DNA of 64,000 bases from Sphingobium abikonense NBRC 16140 (GTDB lineage: Bacteria; Pseudomonadota; Alphaproteobacteria; Sphingomonadales; Sphingomonadaceae), in the NCBI RefSeq assembly GCF_001598335.1, contig NZ_BCYT01000004.1:124001-188000 (forward strand), written 5' to 3'. Positions 16,291 through 25,663 of the stretch are shown here, piece by piece (the stretch's first letter is position 1; every line of letters begins with the position of its first letter). The notes beneath the pieces are model-generated. The model did not search any database and had not been told where the DNA came from. It worked only from the letters and a program-made list of their open reading frames with translations. Made by a program: the position numbers and the translations under genes.

Positions 16291-17859
16291 ATGGCCAACG
16301 CCATTTCCGCCAACAAGGCCGAACTGATCGCCATCGCCAATTCGGTGGCCAGCGAAAAGATGATCGACAAGGCCATCGTCATCGAGGCGATGGAGGATGC
16401 GATCCAGCGCGCCGCGCGTGCCCGTTATGGCGCGGAAAACGACATTCGCGCCAAGCTGGACCCCGACAGCGGCGACCTGCGCCTGTGGCGCGTCGTCGAA
16501 GTGGTCGAAACGGTCGAGGACTATTTCAAGCAGGTCGACTTGAAGCAGGCGCAAAAGCTGAAGAAGGACGCGGTGATTGGCGACTTCATCGTCGACCCGC
16601 TGCCCGCGATCGACCTGGGCCGCATCGACGCGCAGTCGGCCAAGCAGGTGATCTTCCAGAAGGTCCGCGACGCCGAGCGTGAGCGCCAATATGAGGAATA
16701 TAAGGACCGCGTGGGTGAGATCATCACCGGCGTCGTCAAGTCCGTCGAATTCGGCCATGTCGTCGTCAACCTAGGCCGCGCCGAAGGTGTCATCCGCCGC
16801 GACCAGCAGATCCCGCGCGAAGTCGTCCGCGTTGGCGACCGCATCCGTTCGGTCGTGCTGAACGTGCGTCGCGAAAATCGCGGGCCGCAGATTTTCCTCA
16901 GCCGCGCGCATCCCGAATTCATGAAGAAGCTGTTCGCGCAGGAAGTTCCCGAAATCTACGATGGCGTCATCACCATCATGGCCGCGGCGCGTGATCCGGG
17001 CAGCCGCGCCAAGATCGGCGTCATCAGCCGCGACAGCAGCATCGACCCCGTCGGCGCCTGCGTCGGCATGAAGGGTAGCCGCGTGCAGGCCGTCGTGCAG
17101 GAAATGCAGGGCGAAAAGATCGACATCATTCCCTGGTCGGAAGACACCGCGACCTTCGTCGTCAACGCGCTTCAGCCCGCGCAGGTCGCCCGCGTCGTCA
17201 TCGATGAGGAAGAAGAGCGTATCGAGGTCGTTGTTCCCGACGATCAGCTGTCGCTCGCCATCGGTCGTCGCGGCCAGAATGTCCGTCTCGCCAGCCAGCT
17301 GACCGGCAAGGCGATCGACATCATGACGGAGGCCGACGCCAGCGAAAAGCGTCAGAAGGAATTCGTCGCCCGTTCCGAAATGTTCCAGAACGAGCTGGAC
17401 GTCGACGAAACCCTCTCGCAGCTTCTGGTGGCCGAAGGCTTTGGCGAGCTGGAAGAAGTCGCCTATGTCAGCGTCGAGGAGCTGGCCTCGATCGAAGGCT
17501 TTGACGAGGATCTGGCCGCCGAACTGCAAAGCCGCGCGCAGGAAGCGCTGGACCGTCGCGAAGCGGCTGCGCGCGAAGAGCGTCAGGCGCTGGGCGTCGA
17601 GGACGCACTGGCGGACATGCCCCACCTTACCGAAGCGATGCTCGTCACGCTGGGGAAGGCTGGCATCAAGACACTGGACGACCTTGCCGATCTTGCCACC
17701 GACGAACTGATCGCGAAAAAGCGTGTCGATCAGCGTCGCCGTAAGTCGGAAACGAGTGAGGACAAGGGCGGCATCCTGTCGGCCTATGGTCTCAATGAAG
17801 AGCAGGGCAATGAGATCATCATGGCCGCCCGTGCGCATTGGTTCGAAGAGGAAGCCTGA
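16291..17859 (+). CDS. nusA: Transcription termination/antitermination factor NusA
   Basis: A 522-residue protein with the standard order: RNA-polymerase-binding N-terminal domain (about 1-125), S1 domain containing GVVKSVEFGHVVVNLGRAEG (about 135-200), then KH1 and KH2 with VGACVGMKGSRVQAV and LAIGRRGQNVRLASQLTG, and a C-terminal region with helix-hairpin-helix-like repeats ending in RAHWFEEEA. NusA controls pausing, termination and antitermination. The next gene, a tautomerase, begins seven bases after its stop, where ylxR would be expected. Confidence 0.97.
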   Translation: MANAISANKAELIAIANSVASEKMIDKAIVIEAMEDAIQRAARARYGAENDIRAKLDPDSGDLRLWRVVEVVETVEDYFKQVDLKQAQKLKKDAVIGDFIVDPLPAIDLGRIDAQSAKQVIFQKVRDAERERQYEEYKDRVGEIITGVVKSVEFGHVVVNLGRAEGVIRRDQQIPREVVRVGDRIRSVVLNVRRENRGPQIFLSRAHPEFMKKLFAQEVPEIYDGVITIMAAARDPGSRAKIGVISRDSSIDPVGACVGMKGSRVQAVVQEMQGEKIDIIPWSEDTATFVVNALQPAQVARVVIDEEEERIEVVVPDDQLSLAIGRRGQNVRLASQLTGKAIDIMTEADASEKRQKEFVARSEMFQNELDVDETLSQLLVAEGFGELEEVAYVSVEELASIEGFDEDLAAELQSRAQEALDRREAAAREERQALGVEDALADMPHLTEAMLVTLGKAGIKTLDDLADLATDELIAKKRVDQRRRKSETSEDKGGILSAYGLNEEQGNEIIMAARAHWFEEEA

Positions 17860-17866
17860 AACCCCC

Positions 17867-18100
17867 ATGCCCTTTGTCGACATCCGCCTGGCCGGTAGCG
17901 CCACTCGCGAGCAGAAAGCCGCGATTGCTGCCGACGTCACTCAGTCGCTCGTCGAGCGGCTGGGGAAGCCGGCGGCTGCCGTTCAGATCGTCATTTCGGA
18001 AGTGTCTCCTGAAAATTACGCGGCCGGCGGTCAGTTGATCGCCGACCGCGCGGTTCCTCTATCCAGGGAGGACGCCCATGTTGCGGACACTCCCCGATGA
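17867..18100 (+). CDS. 4-oxalocrotonate tautomerase family protein
   Basis: A 77-residue protein beginning M-PFVDIRLAGSATREQKAAI. Removal of Met leaves an N-terminal proline, the catalytic base of the tautomerase superfamily, and the beta-alpha-beta pattern with the VQIVISEV strand fits. It is longer than classical 62-residue 4-OT. Start ATG 17867 follows from the required Pro-2; the frame opens earlier inside nusA. Its location between nusA and ylxR is unusual, and no aromatic-degradation genes are nearby, so its substrate is unknown. The last residues from about 62 (VPLSREDAHVADTPR) lie beyond the normal family end. Confidence 0.82.
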   Translation: MPFVDIRLAGSATREQKAAIAADVTQSLVERLGKPAAAVQIVISEVSPENYAAGGQLIADRAVPLSREDAHVADTPR

Positions 18101-18163
18101 GAGAATAAGCGCATTTCATAGCGTTGGACTTGCCCTGCTTTCCGTTCTGGCGGAGGAGCGCCC

Positions 18164-18823
18164 ATGACCGAACGCAAATGCATATTGACCGGCGATCGCG
18201 CCGATCCTGCCATGCTCATCCGTCTGGCCGTCGGGCCGGAGGGACAGATTTTGCCCGATCTGCGCGCCAAGGCGCCGGGGCGCGGCGCGTGGATCGGCGT
18301 CAGCCGACCCGAACTGGAATCCGCCTTGGCCAAGGGTAAGCTGAAGGCAGCGCTCGCGCGCGCTTTCAAGACCGGGGAATTGCAGATACCCGATACGCTG
18401 CCCGACCTCATCGAGCAGGGATTGCGCAAGGCGCTGCTGGATCGGCTGGGGCTGGAGGCGCGCGCGTCCATGCTGCTGACGGGGTCGGAAAAGATCGACG
18501 TCGCCTGCCGCAAGGGCGATGTGAGATTGCTGTTGCACGCGTCCGATGCGGCGGCCGATGGCAATCGCAAACTGGACCAGGCGCTGCGCGTCGGCCAGGA
18601 TGCGGAAGGCACGGATCTTGCGGGCATCACCTTGCCTGTGGACCGCGACGCACTATCTATGGCAATGGGGCGCGACAATGTCGTCCACATCGCGATTACC
18701 GACTCGCGTGCGGCGGCGCGTCTTCGCGGCGCTATCGGCCGCTTGGAAAGCTATCTGGGTTGCGCTACCGAAGCGCCCGCGCATGGGGAGCCTGCCTCCA
18801 CCGACGCGCCGGGCGTCGGCTAG
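18164..18823 (+). CDS. YlxR (DUF448) domain fused to L7Ae-like domain
   Basis: A 219-residue protein. Residues about 2-75 are a YlxR/DUF448 domain with ERKCILTGDR and GRGAWIGVSRPELESALAKG; YlxR-type proteins bind RNA and in Firmicutes modulate RNase P. Residues about 95-190 resemble an L7Ae/L30e-like fold (LDRLGLEARASMLLTGSEKI, then LLHASDAAADGNRKL). This fusion is common in alphaproteobacteria, where Firmicutes have two adjacent genes. It sits at its usual place before infB, separated from nusA by the tautomerase gene. Confidence 0.88.
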   Translation: MTERKCILTGDRADPAMLIRLAVGPEGQILPDLRAKAPGRGAWIGVSRPELESALAKGKLKAALARAFKTGELQIPDTLPDLIEQGLRKALLDRLGLEARASMLLTGSEKIDVACRKGDVRLLLHASDAAADGNRKLDQALRVGQDAEGTDLAGITLPVDRDALSMAMGRDNVVHIAITDSRAAARLRGAIGRLESYLGCATEAPAHGEPASTDAPGVG

Positions 18824-18904
18824 GCATCGGGATTGGGCATCAGGATTGAAGGCGCCGGCGGGCCTATCCGGCCGGAGCGGAAGTGAAGGGTTAAGTTCGA
18901 ACAT

Positions 18905-21469
18905 ATGAGTGACAGCAAGGAAGACAAGCCGGTTCTGGGCCGCAAGCCGCTGGGCATCAAGCGGACCGTCGAATCCGGTCAGGTGCAGCAGCAGTTCAGC
19001 CATGGCCGCAAGAATACGGTCGTGGTTGAAGTGAAGCGGCGCCGCGTCCCCATGGGCAAGCCCGGTGAGACGACCGGTGCGGCGCCTGCGGCTGCGCCCG
19101 AAGCGAATCCCAAGCCCGCCGCGCCCGCGCCGCAACGGCCCGCGCCGCCGCCGCCGCCCCGCCCGGTTGCGCAAAATTCCATGCTGTCGCGCAAGGAATT
19201 GCAGGAAAAGCTGCTGCGCGAGGCGGAGGAGGCCCGCATGGCCGCGCTGGAGGATGCGCGCCGCCGTGAGGATGCCGCGCGCCAGGCCGCCAGTGAGGAA
19301 GAAAAGCGTCGGGCCGAGGAAAATCGCCTCGCCGCCGAAGCGGAATCGCAGCGCGAGGCCGAGGAAGCGTCACAGCCTGCGCCTCAGCCCGCTGCCGAAG
19401 AGCCCCAGGCAGAGGCTTCCGCGCCTGCGGCCGAGGCCGCGCCCGAAGCAGCGCCGGTCGCACCCGCTGCTCCGGCGTCGACCATGCCTCCGCCGCGCCG
19501 CTTCACGCCGGTTACGCCGGCCAAGCGACCCGAGCCGGCTAAGCCCGAGCGCGCCAAGCGGGGCGACGATAATCGTCGCCAGTCGGGTAAGCTGACCGTC
19601 ACCCGTGCACTGGCCGATGACGACAGCGCGCGCGCCCGCAGCCTTGCCGCGCTGAAGCGCGCCCGTGAGAAAGAACGCCGCGCCCATTATTCGGGCGGCA
19701 GCCAGCCGCGCGAGAAGCAGTCGCGCGATGTCGTCGTGCCCGAAAGCATCACGGTGCAGGAACTCGCCAACCGCATGGCCGAAAAGGGCGCGGATCTGGT
19801 CAAGGCCCTGTTCAAGATGGGCACTGCCGTCACGCTCAATCAGCCGATCGATCAGGATACGGCGGAGCTGCTCGTCGAGGAATTCGGCCACCGCATCCAG
19901 CGCGTGTCTGACGCCGACGTCGAAATCGGCATGCAGGGCGAAGAAGATGCGCCTGAAACGCTGAAAAGCCGTCCCCCGGTCGTCACGATCATGGGCCATG
20001 TCGATCATGGCAAGACCTCGCTGCTCGACGCGCTGCGCGGCACGAGCGTCGTGCAGGGCGAAAGCGGCGGGATCACGCAGCATATCGGCGCCTATCAGAT
20101 CAAGACGAAGGGCGGCGATCTCATCACCTTCCTCGATACGCCGGGTCACGAGGCTTTCTCGGAGATGCGTGCGCGCGGCGCCAACGTCACCGACATCGTC
20201 ATCCTTGTGGTGGCGGCCGACGACGGGCTGATGCCGCAGACGATCGAAGCGATCAACCACACCAAGGCGGCCGGCGTGCCGATGATTGTGGCGATCAACA
20301 AGACCGACAAGCCCGATGCCAACCCGCAGAAGGTGCGCGAGCGCCTTCTGGAGCATGAGGTGATCGTCGAGGATATGGGCGGCGAGACGCAGGACGTCGA
20401 AGTCTCCGCGCTCAAGAAGACCGGTCTGGACACCCTGATCGACAAGATTCTGCTTCAGGCCGAATTGCTCGAACTGTCCGCCAATCCTGACCGCGATGCC
20501 GAAGGTACGGTGGTCGAGGCGCAACTGGACAAGGGACGCGGCGCCGTCGCCACCATCCTTGTCCGTCGCGGCACGCTCAAGGTCGGCGACACCTTCGTCG
20601 TCGGCGCCGAAAGCGGCAAGGTGCGCGCCATGATCAACGACCAGGGCCAGCAGGTGAAATCCGCCGGTCCTTCGACCCCTGTCGAGGTGCTGGGCCTGTC
20701 GGGCGTTCCGATGGCGGGCGATCAGATGACGGTCGTCGAAAATGAAGCCCGCGCCCGTGAAGTGGCCGCCTATCGTCAGGAACAGGCGACCAAGAAGCGC
20801 ACGACCGCCGCGCCGACCAGCTTTGAACATATGTTCTCTGCGCTCAACACCCAGGTTATCGAATATCCGGTGGTGGTGAAGGGCGACGTGCAGGGCTCGG
20901 TCGAAGCGATCGTTTCCTCGCTCAACAAGATTTCGACCGACGAGATCAAGGTCCGCATCCTGCATTCGGGCGTCGGCGCGATCACCGAAAGCGACGTTAC
21001 GCTGGCCGCCGCCAGCCGCGCGCCGCTGATCGGCTTCAACGTCCGTCCCAACGCCAAGGCGCGTCAACTGGCCGAGCGCGAGAAAATCTCGCTCCGCTAT
21101 TATGACGTGATCTACGACCTCCTTGAGGAAGTCCGCGGCGAAATGGCAGGCCAGCTGGCGCCCGAGCGCATCGAAACGGTCGTCGGCCGTGCCGAGGTGC
21201 TTCAGGTGTTCCCGGCGGGCAAGAAGGACAAGGCCGCTGGCCTGCTCGTCCTCGACGGCATCATCCGCAAGGGTCTGGCCGCGCGCCTTACCCGCGACGA
21301 TGTCATCGTGTCGCGCACCAACATCGCCTCGCTGCGTCGCTTCAAGGACGATGTCTCCGAAGTGCGCGCCGGCATGGAATGCGGCGCGGTGCTGCAGGAC
21401 ACCAACGACATCAAGGCGGGCGACATGCTCGAGTTGTTTGAAGTCGAGGAACGCCAGCGCACGCTGTAA
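18905..21469 (+). CDS. infB: Translation initiation factor IF-2
   Basis: An 854-residue GTPase that positions initiator tRNA on the ribosome. The N-terminus has a short IF2-associated domain followed by a long Ala/Glu/Pro-rich charged linker (about 50-280). The IF2_N domain ([20 protein letters not shown]) precedes the G domain with G1 [10 protein letters not shown]3 DTPGHEAF and G4 NKTDKP, then domains II to IV ending at [11 protein letters not shown] hairpin with T run follows before rbfA. Confidence 0.98.
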   Translation: MSDSKEDKPVLGRKPLGIKRTVESGQVQQQFSHGRKNTVVVEVKRRRVPMGKPGETTGAAPAAAPEANPKPAAPAPQRPAPPPPPRPVAQNSMLSRKELQEKLLREAEEARMAALEDARRREDAARQAASEEEKRRAEENRLAAEAESQREAEEASQPAPQPAAEEPQAEASAPAAEAAPEAAPVAPAAPASTMPPPRRFTPVTPAKRPEPAKPERAKRGDDNRRQSGKLTVTRALADDDSARARSLAALKRAREKERRAHYSGGSQPREKQSRDVVVPESITVQELANRMAEKGADLVKALFKMGTAVTLNQPIDQDTAELLVEEFGHRIQRVSDADVEIGMQGEEDAPETLKSRPPVVTIMGHVDHGKTSLLDALRGTSVVQGESGGITQHIGAYQIKTKGGDLITFLDTPGHEAFSEMRARGANVTDIVILVVAADDGLMPQTIEAINHTKAAGVPMIVAINKTDKPDANPQKVRERLLEHEVIVEDMGGETQDVEVSALKKTGLDTLIDKILLQAELLELSANPDRDAEGTVVEAQLDKGRGAVATILVRRGTLKVGDTFVVGAESGKVRAMINDQGQQVKSAGPSTPVEVLGLSGVPMAGDQMTVVENEARAREVAAYRQEQATKKRTTAAPTSFEHMFSALNTQVIEYPVVVKGDVQGSVEAIVSSLNKISTDEIKVRILHSGVGAITESDVTLAAASRAPLIGFNVRPNAKARQLAEREKISLRYYDVIYDLLEEVRGEMAGQLAPERIETVVGRAEVLQVFPAGKKDKAAGLLVLDGIIRKGLAARLTRDDVIVSRTNIASLRRFKDDVSEVRAGMECGAVLQDTNDIKAGDMLELFEVEERQRTL

Positions 21470-21483
21470 CTGTAGGAAAAGCC

Positions 21484-21514
21484 CCTCCCTCCGCCGGGAG
21501 GGAGGAGGTTTTTT
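21484..21514 (+). terminator. Terminator hairpin between infB and rbfA, overlapping the rbfA Shine-Dalgarno
   Basis: CCTCCCTCC (21484-21492) pairs with GGAGGGAGG (21497-21505) around GCCG and is followed by six T residues (21509-21514). GGAGG at 21504-21508, partly inside the 3' arm, is the only Shine-Dalgarno candidate for rbfA at ATG 21520. The hairpin could therefore attenuate transcription and also hide the ribosome-binding site. Confidence 0.75.
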
Positions 21515-21519
21515 AGATC

Positions 21520-21924
21520 ATGGTTCAACAGCAGAACGAAGGACCGTCGGTTCGCTTGCTTCGCGTCGGCGAGCAAGTGCGCCATGTCCTGTCCGAAATC
21601 CTGCAACGCGGCGACGTGCATGATGACGTGCTCGCCAGCCATGTCGTCAGCGTAACCGAAGTGCGCATGTCGCCGGACCTGCGTCATGCAACCGTATTCA
21701 TCAAGTCGCTGCTGGGTCAGGATGAAGACGCGGTGCTCAAGGCATTGCGCACCAACACCGCCTATCTCCAGCGCGAAGTCGCGCATCGCATCCGCCTGAA
21801 ATATGCCGCCAGGCTCAAATTCCTGGCGGACGAAAGTTTCGACGAGGGCAGCCATATCGACAAGCTGCTGCGCGATCCCAAGGTCGCGCGCGATCTGGAT
21901 GCGCCGCAGGAGGACTCGGAATAG
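21520..21924 (+). CDS. rbfA: Ribosome-binding factor A
   Basis: A 134-residue protein with the RbfA KH-like core: [39 protein letters not shown] and [20 protein letters not shown] ending in a HIDKLL motif. RbfA helps late 16S rRNA processing in the 30S subunit. It is the last gene of the nusA/infB block and is separated from infB by a terminator-like hairpin. Confidence 0.96.
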   Translation: MVQQQNEGPSVRLLRVGEQVRHVLSEILQRGDVHDDVLASHVVSVTEVRMSPDLRHATVFIKSLLGQDEDAVLKALRTNTAYLQREVAHRIRLKYAARLKFLADESFDEGSHIDKLLRDPKVARDLDAPQEDSE

Positions 21925-21986
21925 CTTCGACGTGACGGCTTCCTGTCGCTACTGTCGTTTTGTCAGGCAGGAACAGGGGATGGCGT

Positions 21987-22889
21987 ATGAAGATGATGGC
22001 CTTGGCAACGGCAGCTGCCATCTTGGTGGCTGGCATGGGTCATGCGCAGGCGCGCGATGCCGCCATTCACCCCGCTGTCACGACCGATCCCAAGCCTGAC
22101 GCCACGCATCCCGCCGGCATGAGCGTCTTTGTCATTCCCGCACGGGATGGGGCGATGAATGCAGTGATGTATACCGCGCAGGGCGGCGGGCTGCACCCAA
22201 CCTTATTGCTGCTGCACGGATTTCCGGGCAACGAGCAGAATCTCGATCTGGCGCAGGCAGCGCGCCGTGCGGGCTGGAACGTGCTGACGCTCCATTATCG
22301 CGGCAGCTGGGGCAGTCCCGGCGTATTTTCCTTCAACCATGCGTCGGAAGATGCCTTTACCGCGCTTCAATTCCTGCAACAGCCAGCCAACGTCGCCCGC
22401 TATCGCATTGATACCAGCGCGATCGTGGTGGCCGGACACAGCATGGGCGGTTTCATGGCGGCGGATGCGGCGGCAGCAGAGCCGCATGTCGCGGGCCTGT
22501 TCCTGATCGACCCATGGGACCCGGCGCAGACAGTCGCGACGCTCGCGACTCCCGATGGCGAAGCAGCCTGGAAGGCAGAAGTGGAAAGCGACCTGCCGCC
22601 TCTTGCGGGTGCAAGCTATGAAAGCCTGACCGGCGAGATCAAGGCGGATGCAAGCAAGTTCGACCTGGGCCGCCGCCTGGCCGGCTATGGCCGCCGGCCG
22701 CTCAGCATCATCGGCGCAGAACGCGGTATCGGCGACATGGCGCGCAAGGCTGCCGCCGACGCCCAAGGCGCCAATCCGTCGGCGCGGCTGATGGTCTGGC
22801 CCACCGACCATAGTTTTTCCGACAAGCGAATCGCGCTGGCCGACGCCCTCGTCCGCTTCCTGGCTGGCGTAGCGCCCACGATCCGCTAA
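21987..22889 (+). CDS. Exported alpha/beta hydrolase
   Basis: A 300-residue protein with a signal peptide ([22 protein letters not shown]). The alpha/beta hydrolase core has [12 protein letters not shown] (oxyanion-hole region), [10 protein letters not shown], the nucleophile elbow AGHSMGG near residue 155 and a likely catalytic histidine in [11 protein letters not shown] near the C-terminus. The family includes peptidases and esterases, and the substrate is unknown. ATG 21987 has AGGGGA about seven bases upstream and starts a good signal peptide; an earlier in-frame start at 21960 would spoil it. It lies 10 bases before tdk. Confidence 0.85.
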   Translation: MKMMALATAAAILVAGMGHAQARDAAIHPAVTTDPKPDATHPAGMSVFVIPARDGAMNAVMYTAQGGGLHPTLLLLHGFPGNEQNLDLAQAARRAGWNVLTLHYRGSWGSPGVFSFNHASEDAFTALQFLQQPANVARYRIDTSAIVVAGHSMGGFMAADAAAAEPHVAGLFLIDPWDPAQTVATLATPDGEAAWKAEVESDLPPLAGASYESLTGEIKADASKFDLGRRLAGYGRRPLSIIGAERGIGDMARKAAADAQGANPSARLMVWPTDHSFSDKRIALADALVRFLAGVAPTIR

Positions 22890-22899
22890 ACCCGCGGCC

Positions 22900-23478
22900 A
22901 TGGCGAAGCTTTATTTCTACTATAGTTCGATGAATGCGGGGAAATCGACCACCCTTTTGCAATCCGACTTCAACTATCGCGAGCGCGGCATGGCGACGAT
23001 GCTGTGGACCGCCGCTGTCGACACCCGTTATGGCAGCGGTCGTATCGCATCGCGCATCGGATTGGAGGCGCAGGCGCGCCTGTTTGAACCGGGGGTCGAT
23101 CTTTACGCGGCGGTTGCGCGCCAGCATGAAGCGACGCCGCTGTCCTGCGTTCTGGTGGACGAAGCGCAGTTCCTGACCCGTGATCAGGTGTGGCAGCTGG
23201 CGGCGGTCGCCGATGCCTTGGGCATTCCGGTGCTCTGTTATGGCCTACGCACCGATTTTCGCGGTGACCTGTTCGAAGGGAGCGCGCATCTTCTTGGCCT
23301 TGCCGACACGCTCACAGAGATCAAGACCGTGTGCGACTGCGGGCGCAAGGCGACGATGAACCTGCGCGTCGATACGCAGGGCAGGGCGATCCAGCACGGG
23401 GATCAGACTGACATTGGCGGCAATGACCGTTATGTCGCGCTGTGTCGCCGGCATTTCCTGGCCGCGCTCAACGGCTGA
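22900..23478 (+). CDS. tdk: Thymidine kinase
   Basis: A 192-residue type II thymidine kinase salvaging deoxythymidine. P-loop: [15 protein letters not shown] at about residues 7-21. The Walker B/DEAQ motif is VLVDEAQFL, followed by [15 protein letters not shown], the lasso region. A C-terminal zinc site is suggested by [11 protein letters not shown] and a later cysteine in ALCRRHF. It follows the alpha/beta hydrolase gene by 10 bases and converges on the HAD gene with only three bases between stop codons. Confidence 0.95.
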   Translation: MAKLYFYYSSMNAGKSTTLLQSDFNYRERGMATMLWTAAVDTRYGSGRIASRIGLEAQARLFEPGVDLYAAVARQHEATPLSCVLVDEAQFLTRDQVWQLAAVADALGIPVLCYGLRTDFRGDLFEGSAHLLGLADTLTEIKTVCDCGRKATMNLRVDTQGRAIQHGDQTDIGGNDRYVALCRRHFLAALNG

Positions 23479-23481
23479 TCG

Positions 23482-24177
23482 TCAGCGCAACGTTGCGATC
23501 CAATCGGGTAGCTGGCCAAGCCGCTCCAATTGCACGAAACGCGGGTGCGTGTCGGGCGCGGCCGCTATTTCATGCGACCAGGCGCCGTCTTGCGGAATGA
23601 AGGCCGCCCATGCTCCCGCCTCCAGCGCAGGAAGAATATCGGACCGCATCGAATCGCCAGCCATGATGGCCCGATCCGCGGTGATGCCATGCCGGTCGAA
23701 CAACGCCCGGAATGTGTCCGCTTTCTTGTCGCTGACAATCTCTATGCCGGAAAACAGGTCGCCCAGGCCCGACGCCGCGAGCTTGCTTTCCTGATGCAAA
23801 AGGTCGCCCTTTGTAACCAGCACCAGAGGCGCCTTAGTCGCCAGCGCGCGCAGCGTATCCTCGACCCCGTCGAACAGCTCGACCGGATGCGCCAGCAGCG
23901 CGCGACCAGCGGCCAATATCCTTTCGATCATCGCGCCAGTCACCGCGTCACCGGCAAGTTCGACGGCGGTTTCGATCATCGAAAGCGTAAAGCCCTTCGC
24001 GCCATAGCCGTAGAGCGGGAGGTTGCGAGTTTCGCACGCAATCAGCCGCTCACGCGTGACCTGCGCCTGCGCGAAGGGGCGCAGCATGTCGAGCAGCGCG
24101 TCCTCGGTCGCGTTGAAGTGGCGCATATTGTGCCAGAGCGTATCGTCGGCATCGAGGCAGATCAGGTCTATCGTCAT
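23482..24177 (-). CDS. HAD-family hydrolase
   Basis: A 231-residue phosphatase-like protein. Motif I is CLDADDTLWHN, with nucleophile Asp at about residue 8 and the acid Asp two positions on. Motif II is LVLVTKGD, the lysine is in SDKKADTF and motif IV is IMAGDSMRSDILPA. A helical cap lies between about 20 and 90. It resembles YjjG/phosphoglycolate phosphatase-type HAD proteins; the substrate is not known. It is divergent from truB with 62 bases between starts. Confidence 0.88.
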   Translation of the reverse strand: MTIDLICLDADDTLWHNMRHFNATEDALLDMLRPFAQAQVTRERLIACETRNLPLYGYGAKGFTLSMIETAVELAGDAVTGAMIERILAAGRALLAHPVELFDGVEDTLRALATKAPLVLVTKGDLLHQESKLAASGLGDLFSGIEIVSDKKADTFRALFDRHGITADRAIMAGDSMRSDILPALEAGAWAAFIPQDGAWSHEIAAAPDTHPRFVQLERLGQLPDWIATLR

Positions 24178-24239
24178 GCCTCAGGCGTTAGCGGATTAAA
24201 GGCTGACAGGACAATATCAGGCAGATAAGGGCGGCCGCC

Positions 24240-25163
24240 ATGCACGGCTGGATCATTCTCGACAAACCCCATGGCCTTGGCTCGACCCAGGCGGTCAGCG
24301 CGGTCAAGCGCGTCCTGCGCCAAAGTGGGGCGGGCAAGTGGAAGGTCGGCCATGGCGGTACGCTCGATCCGCTGGCGACAGGCGTTCTGCCGATCGCGAT
24401 TGGCGAAGCGACCAAGCTTGCCGGGCGCATGCTCGACAGCGACAAGATCTACGATTTCACTGTCGCTTTCGGCGTCCAGACCGATACGCTCGACCTGGAA
24501 GGGAAGGTGATTGCGAAGAGCGACCATCGCCCGACATGGTCGGAGGTGGAGGCGATCCTGCCCCGTTTCACCGGCCCGATCGAACAGATCCCGCCCGCCT
24601 ACAGCGCCATCCTGATCGACGGCCAGCGCGCTTATGATCTCGCCCGCAAAGGGGAGGCGGTGGAGATGAAGACGCGAAGTGTCACTATATATTCTCTCCG
24701 CGCCTCCGCGCCTCCGCGCGGAAAAAACGGGTTCGCGCCGAGATGCGGAGGCGCGGAGTATCTGGACAAATTCACGTTTCGCGCCCATGTTTCCAAAGGT
24801 ACTTATATCCGTTCTCTCGCCCGCGATATCGCGCTGGCGCTCGGCACGGTCGGCCATGTCACCATGCTGCGCCGGGTAAAGGCCGGGCCGTTCACGCTGG
24901 ATTCGGCAATTTCGCTGGACATTTTGAATGACGCTGCTACGGGGCACGGCATCGGCCAGTATATGCTGCCGTTGACGGCGGGGCTGGACGACATCCCGGC
25001 CCTTTCCGTCAGTCCCGATGAAGCATTGGCTCTCCGTCAGGGGAAGATGCTGATCGGGAAACCGCACACCGGTCTCCTGCTGGCCATGCTGGGCGAAACG
25101 CCCATCGCGCTGGTGGAGTCCAGTGGCCCGGACATCCGGGTGGTGCGCGGCTTCAATCTCTAG
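24240..25163 (+). CDS. truB: tRNA pseudouridine-55 synthase TruB, with an internal palindrome insert
   Basis: A 307-residue enzyme making pseudouridine 55 in the T loop of tRNA. The catalytic aspartate is in [14 protein letters not shown] at about residue 43, and the later motifs [23 protein letters not shown] and [13 protein letters not shown] are intact. Residues about 153-173 ([20 protein letters not shown]) do not fit the family, which normally passes directly from the SLR strand to the next beta strand. This stretch is encoded by a GC-rich inverted repeat that keeps the frame open. The loop is probably tolerated on the surface. It starts truB-rpsO-pnp, a common order. Confidence 0.95.
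   Translation: MHGWIILDKPHGLGSTQAVSAVKRVLRQSGAGKWKVGHGGTLDPLATGVLPIAIGEATKLAGRMLDSDKIYDFTVAFGVQTDTLDLEGKVIAKSDHRPTWSEVEAILPRFTGPIEQIPPAYSAILIDGQRAYDLARKGEAVEMKTRSVTIYSLRASAPPRGKNGFAPRCGGAEYLDKFTFRAHVSKGTYIRSLARDIALALGTVGHVTMLRRVKAGPFTLDSAISLDILNDAATGHGIGQYMLPLTAGLDDIPALSVSPDEALALRQGKMLIGKPHTGLLLAMLGETPIALVESSGPDIRVVRGFNL
24696..24758. repeat. GC-rich palindromic element inserted in frame in truB
   Basis: CTCCGCGCCTCCGC (24696-24709) is a perfect inverted repeat of GCGGAGGCGCGGAG (24745-24758). The left arm is part of three tandem CTCCGCGC units (24696-24719). The total length of 63 bases is a multiple of three and contains no stop in the truB frame. It looks like a REP-like intergenic repeat of sphingomonads, recalled from memory, that landed inside a gene. 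No second copy was noticed in the window. Confidence 0.8.
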
Positions 25164-25180
25164 ATACGAAAGGAAGCCCG

Positions 25181-25450
25181 ATGTCGATCACTGCAGAGCG
25201 CAAGGAAGCGCTGATCAAGGAACATGCCCGCGCCGAAGGCGACACCGGTTCGCCCGAAGTCCAGGTTGCGATCCTGTCGGAACGCATTTCGAACCTGACC
25301 GAGCATTTCAAGGGTCATCACAAGGATAACCACAGCCGTCGCGGCCTGCTGATGCTGGTCAACAAGCGTCGTTCGCTGCTGGATTATCTCAAGAAGAAGG
25401 ATGAAGGCCGCTACAGCGACCTCATCGCAAAGCTGGGCCTGCGCAAGTAA
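25181..25450 (+). CDS. rpsO: 30S ribosomal protein S15
   Basis: An 89-residue protein with the family motif [21 protein letters not shown] and the [23 protein letters not shown]-binding segment. S15 binds 16S rRNA early in assembly. GAAAGGAAG precedes ATG 25181, 17 bases after truB. A terminator-like hairpin follows. In Escherichia coli S15 represses its own translation through an mRNA structure; no such structure can be claimed here. Confidence 0.98.
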   Translation: MSITAERKEALIKEHARAEGDTGSPEVQVAILSERISNLTEHFKGHHKDNHSRRGLLMLVNKRRSLLDYLKKKDEGRYSDLIAKLGLRK

Positions 25451-25464
25451 GTCTGCTATACAAA

Positions 25465-25491
25465 GGAACGGCCCCCCGCGGGGCCGTTTCC
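25465..25491 (+). terminator. Terminator-like hairpin after rpsO
   Basis: AACGGCCCC (25467-25475) pairs with GGGGCCGTT (25480-25488) around CCGC, extended by a G-U and a G-C pair. Only a short T run follows, so termination is likely to be partial and to allow some readthrough into pnp. Confidence 0.65.
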
Positions 25492-25538
25492 GATTCCGGG
25501 ATTTCGCCCCTTCCTGTGGCAGGGGCATGCAAGAGGGA

Positions 25539-25642
25539 GATCGCGCAATCCGGTGCGATCCCCGAACACGGAGCCACACGATGCTCCGACACCGCAGCGG
25601 GCCGGTTAGCCCGCAGATGAGGCCCCGCCGGGCAATAGGGCC
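25539..25642 (+). promoter_or_regulatory. Structured leader before pnp
   Basis: Four successive small stems lie between rpsO and pnp: GATCGC/GCGATC (25539-25560), CGGAGC/GCTCCG (25569-25588), GCGGGC/GCCCGC (25597-25614) and GGCCC/GGGCC (25621-25642). In Escherichia coli, PNPase with RNase III controls its own mRNA through a leader stem-loop. A comparable role here is inference only. The gap holds no gene. Confidence 0.45.
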
Positions 25643-25663
25643 ATGGCGGGCGAAGGAAAAAGC

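Noticed and set aside
19370..21067. 565-residue minus-strand ORF opposite infB
   Set aside because: His/Asp/Arg-rich shadow of a conserved GTPase gene.
25492..25663. Cobalamin-type riboswitch before pnp
   Set aside because: A GAGCCAC stretch invited the idea, but the conserved core is missing and pnp is not a B12 gene.
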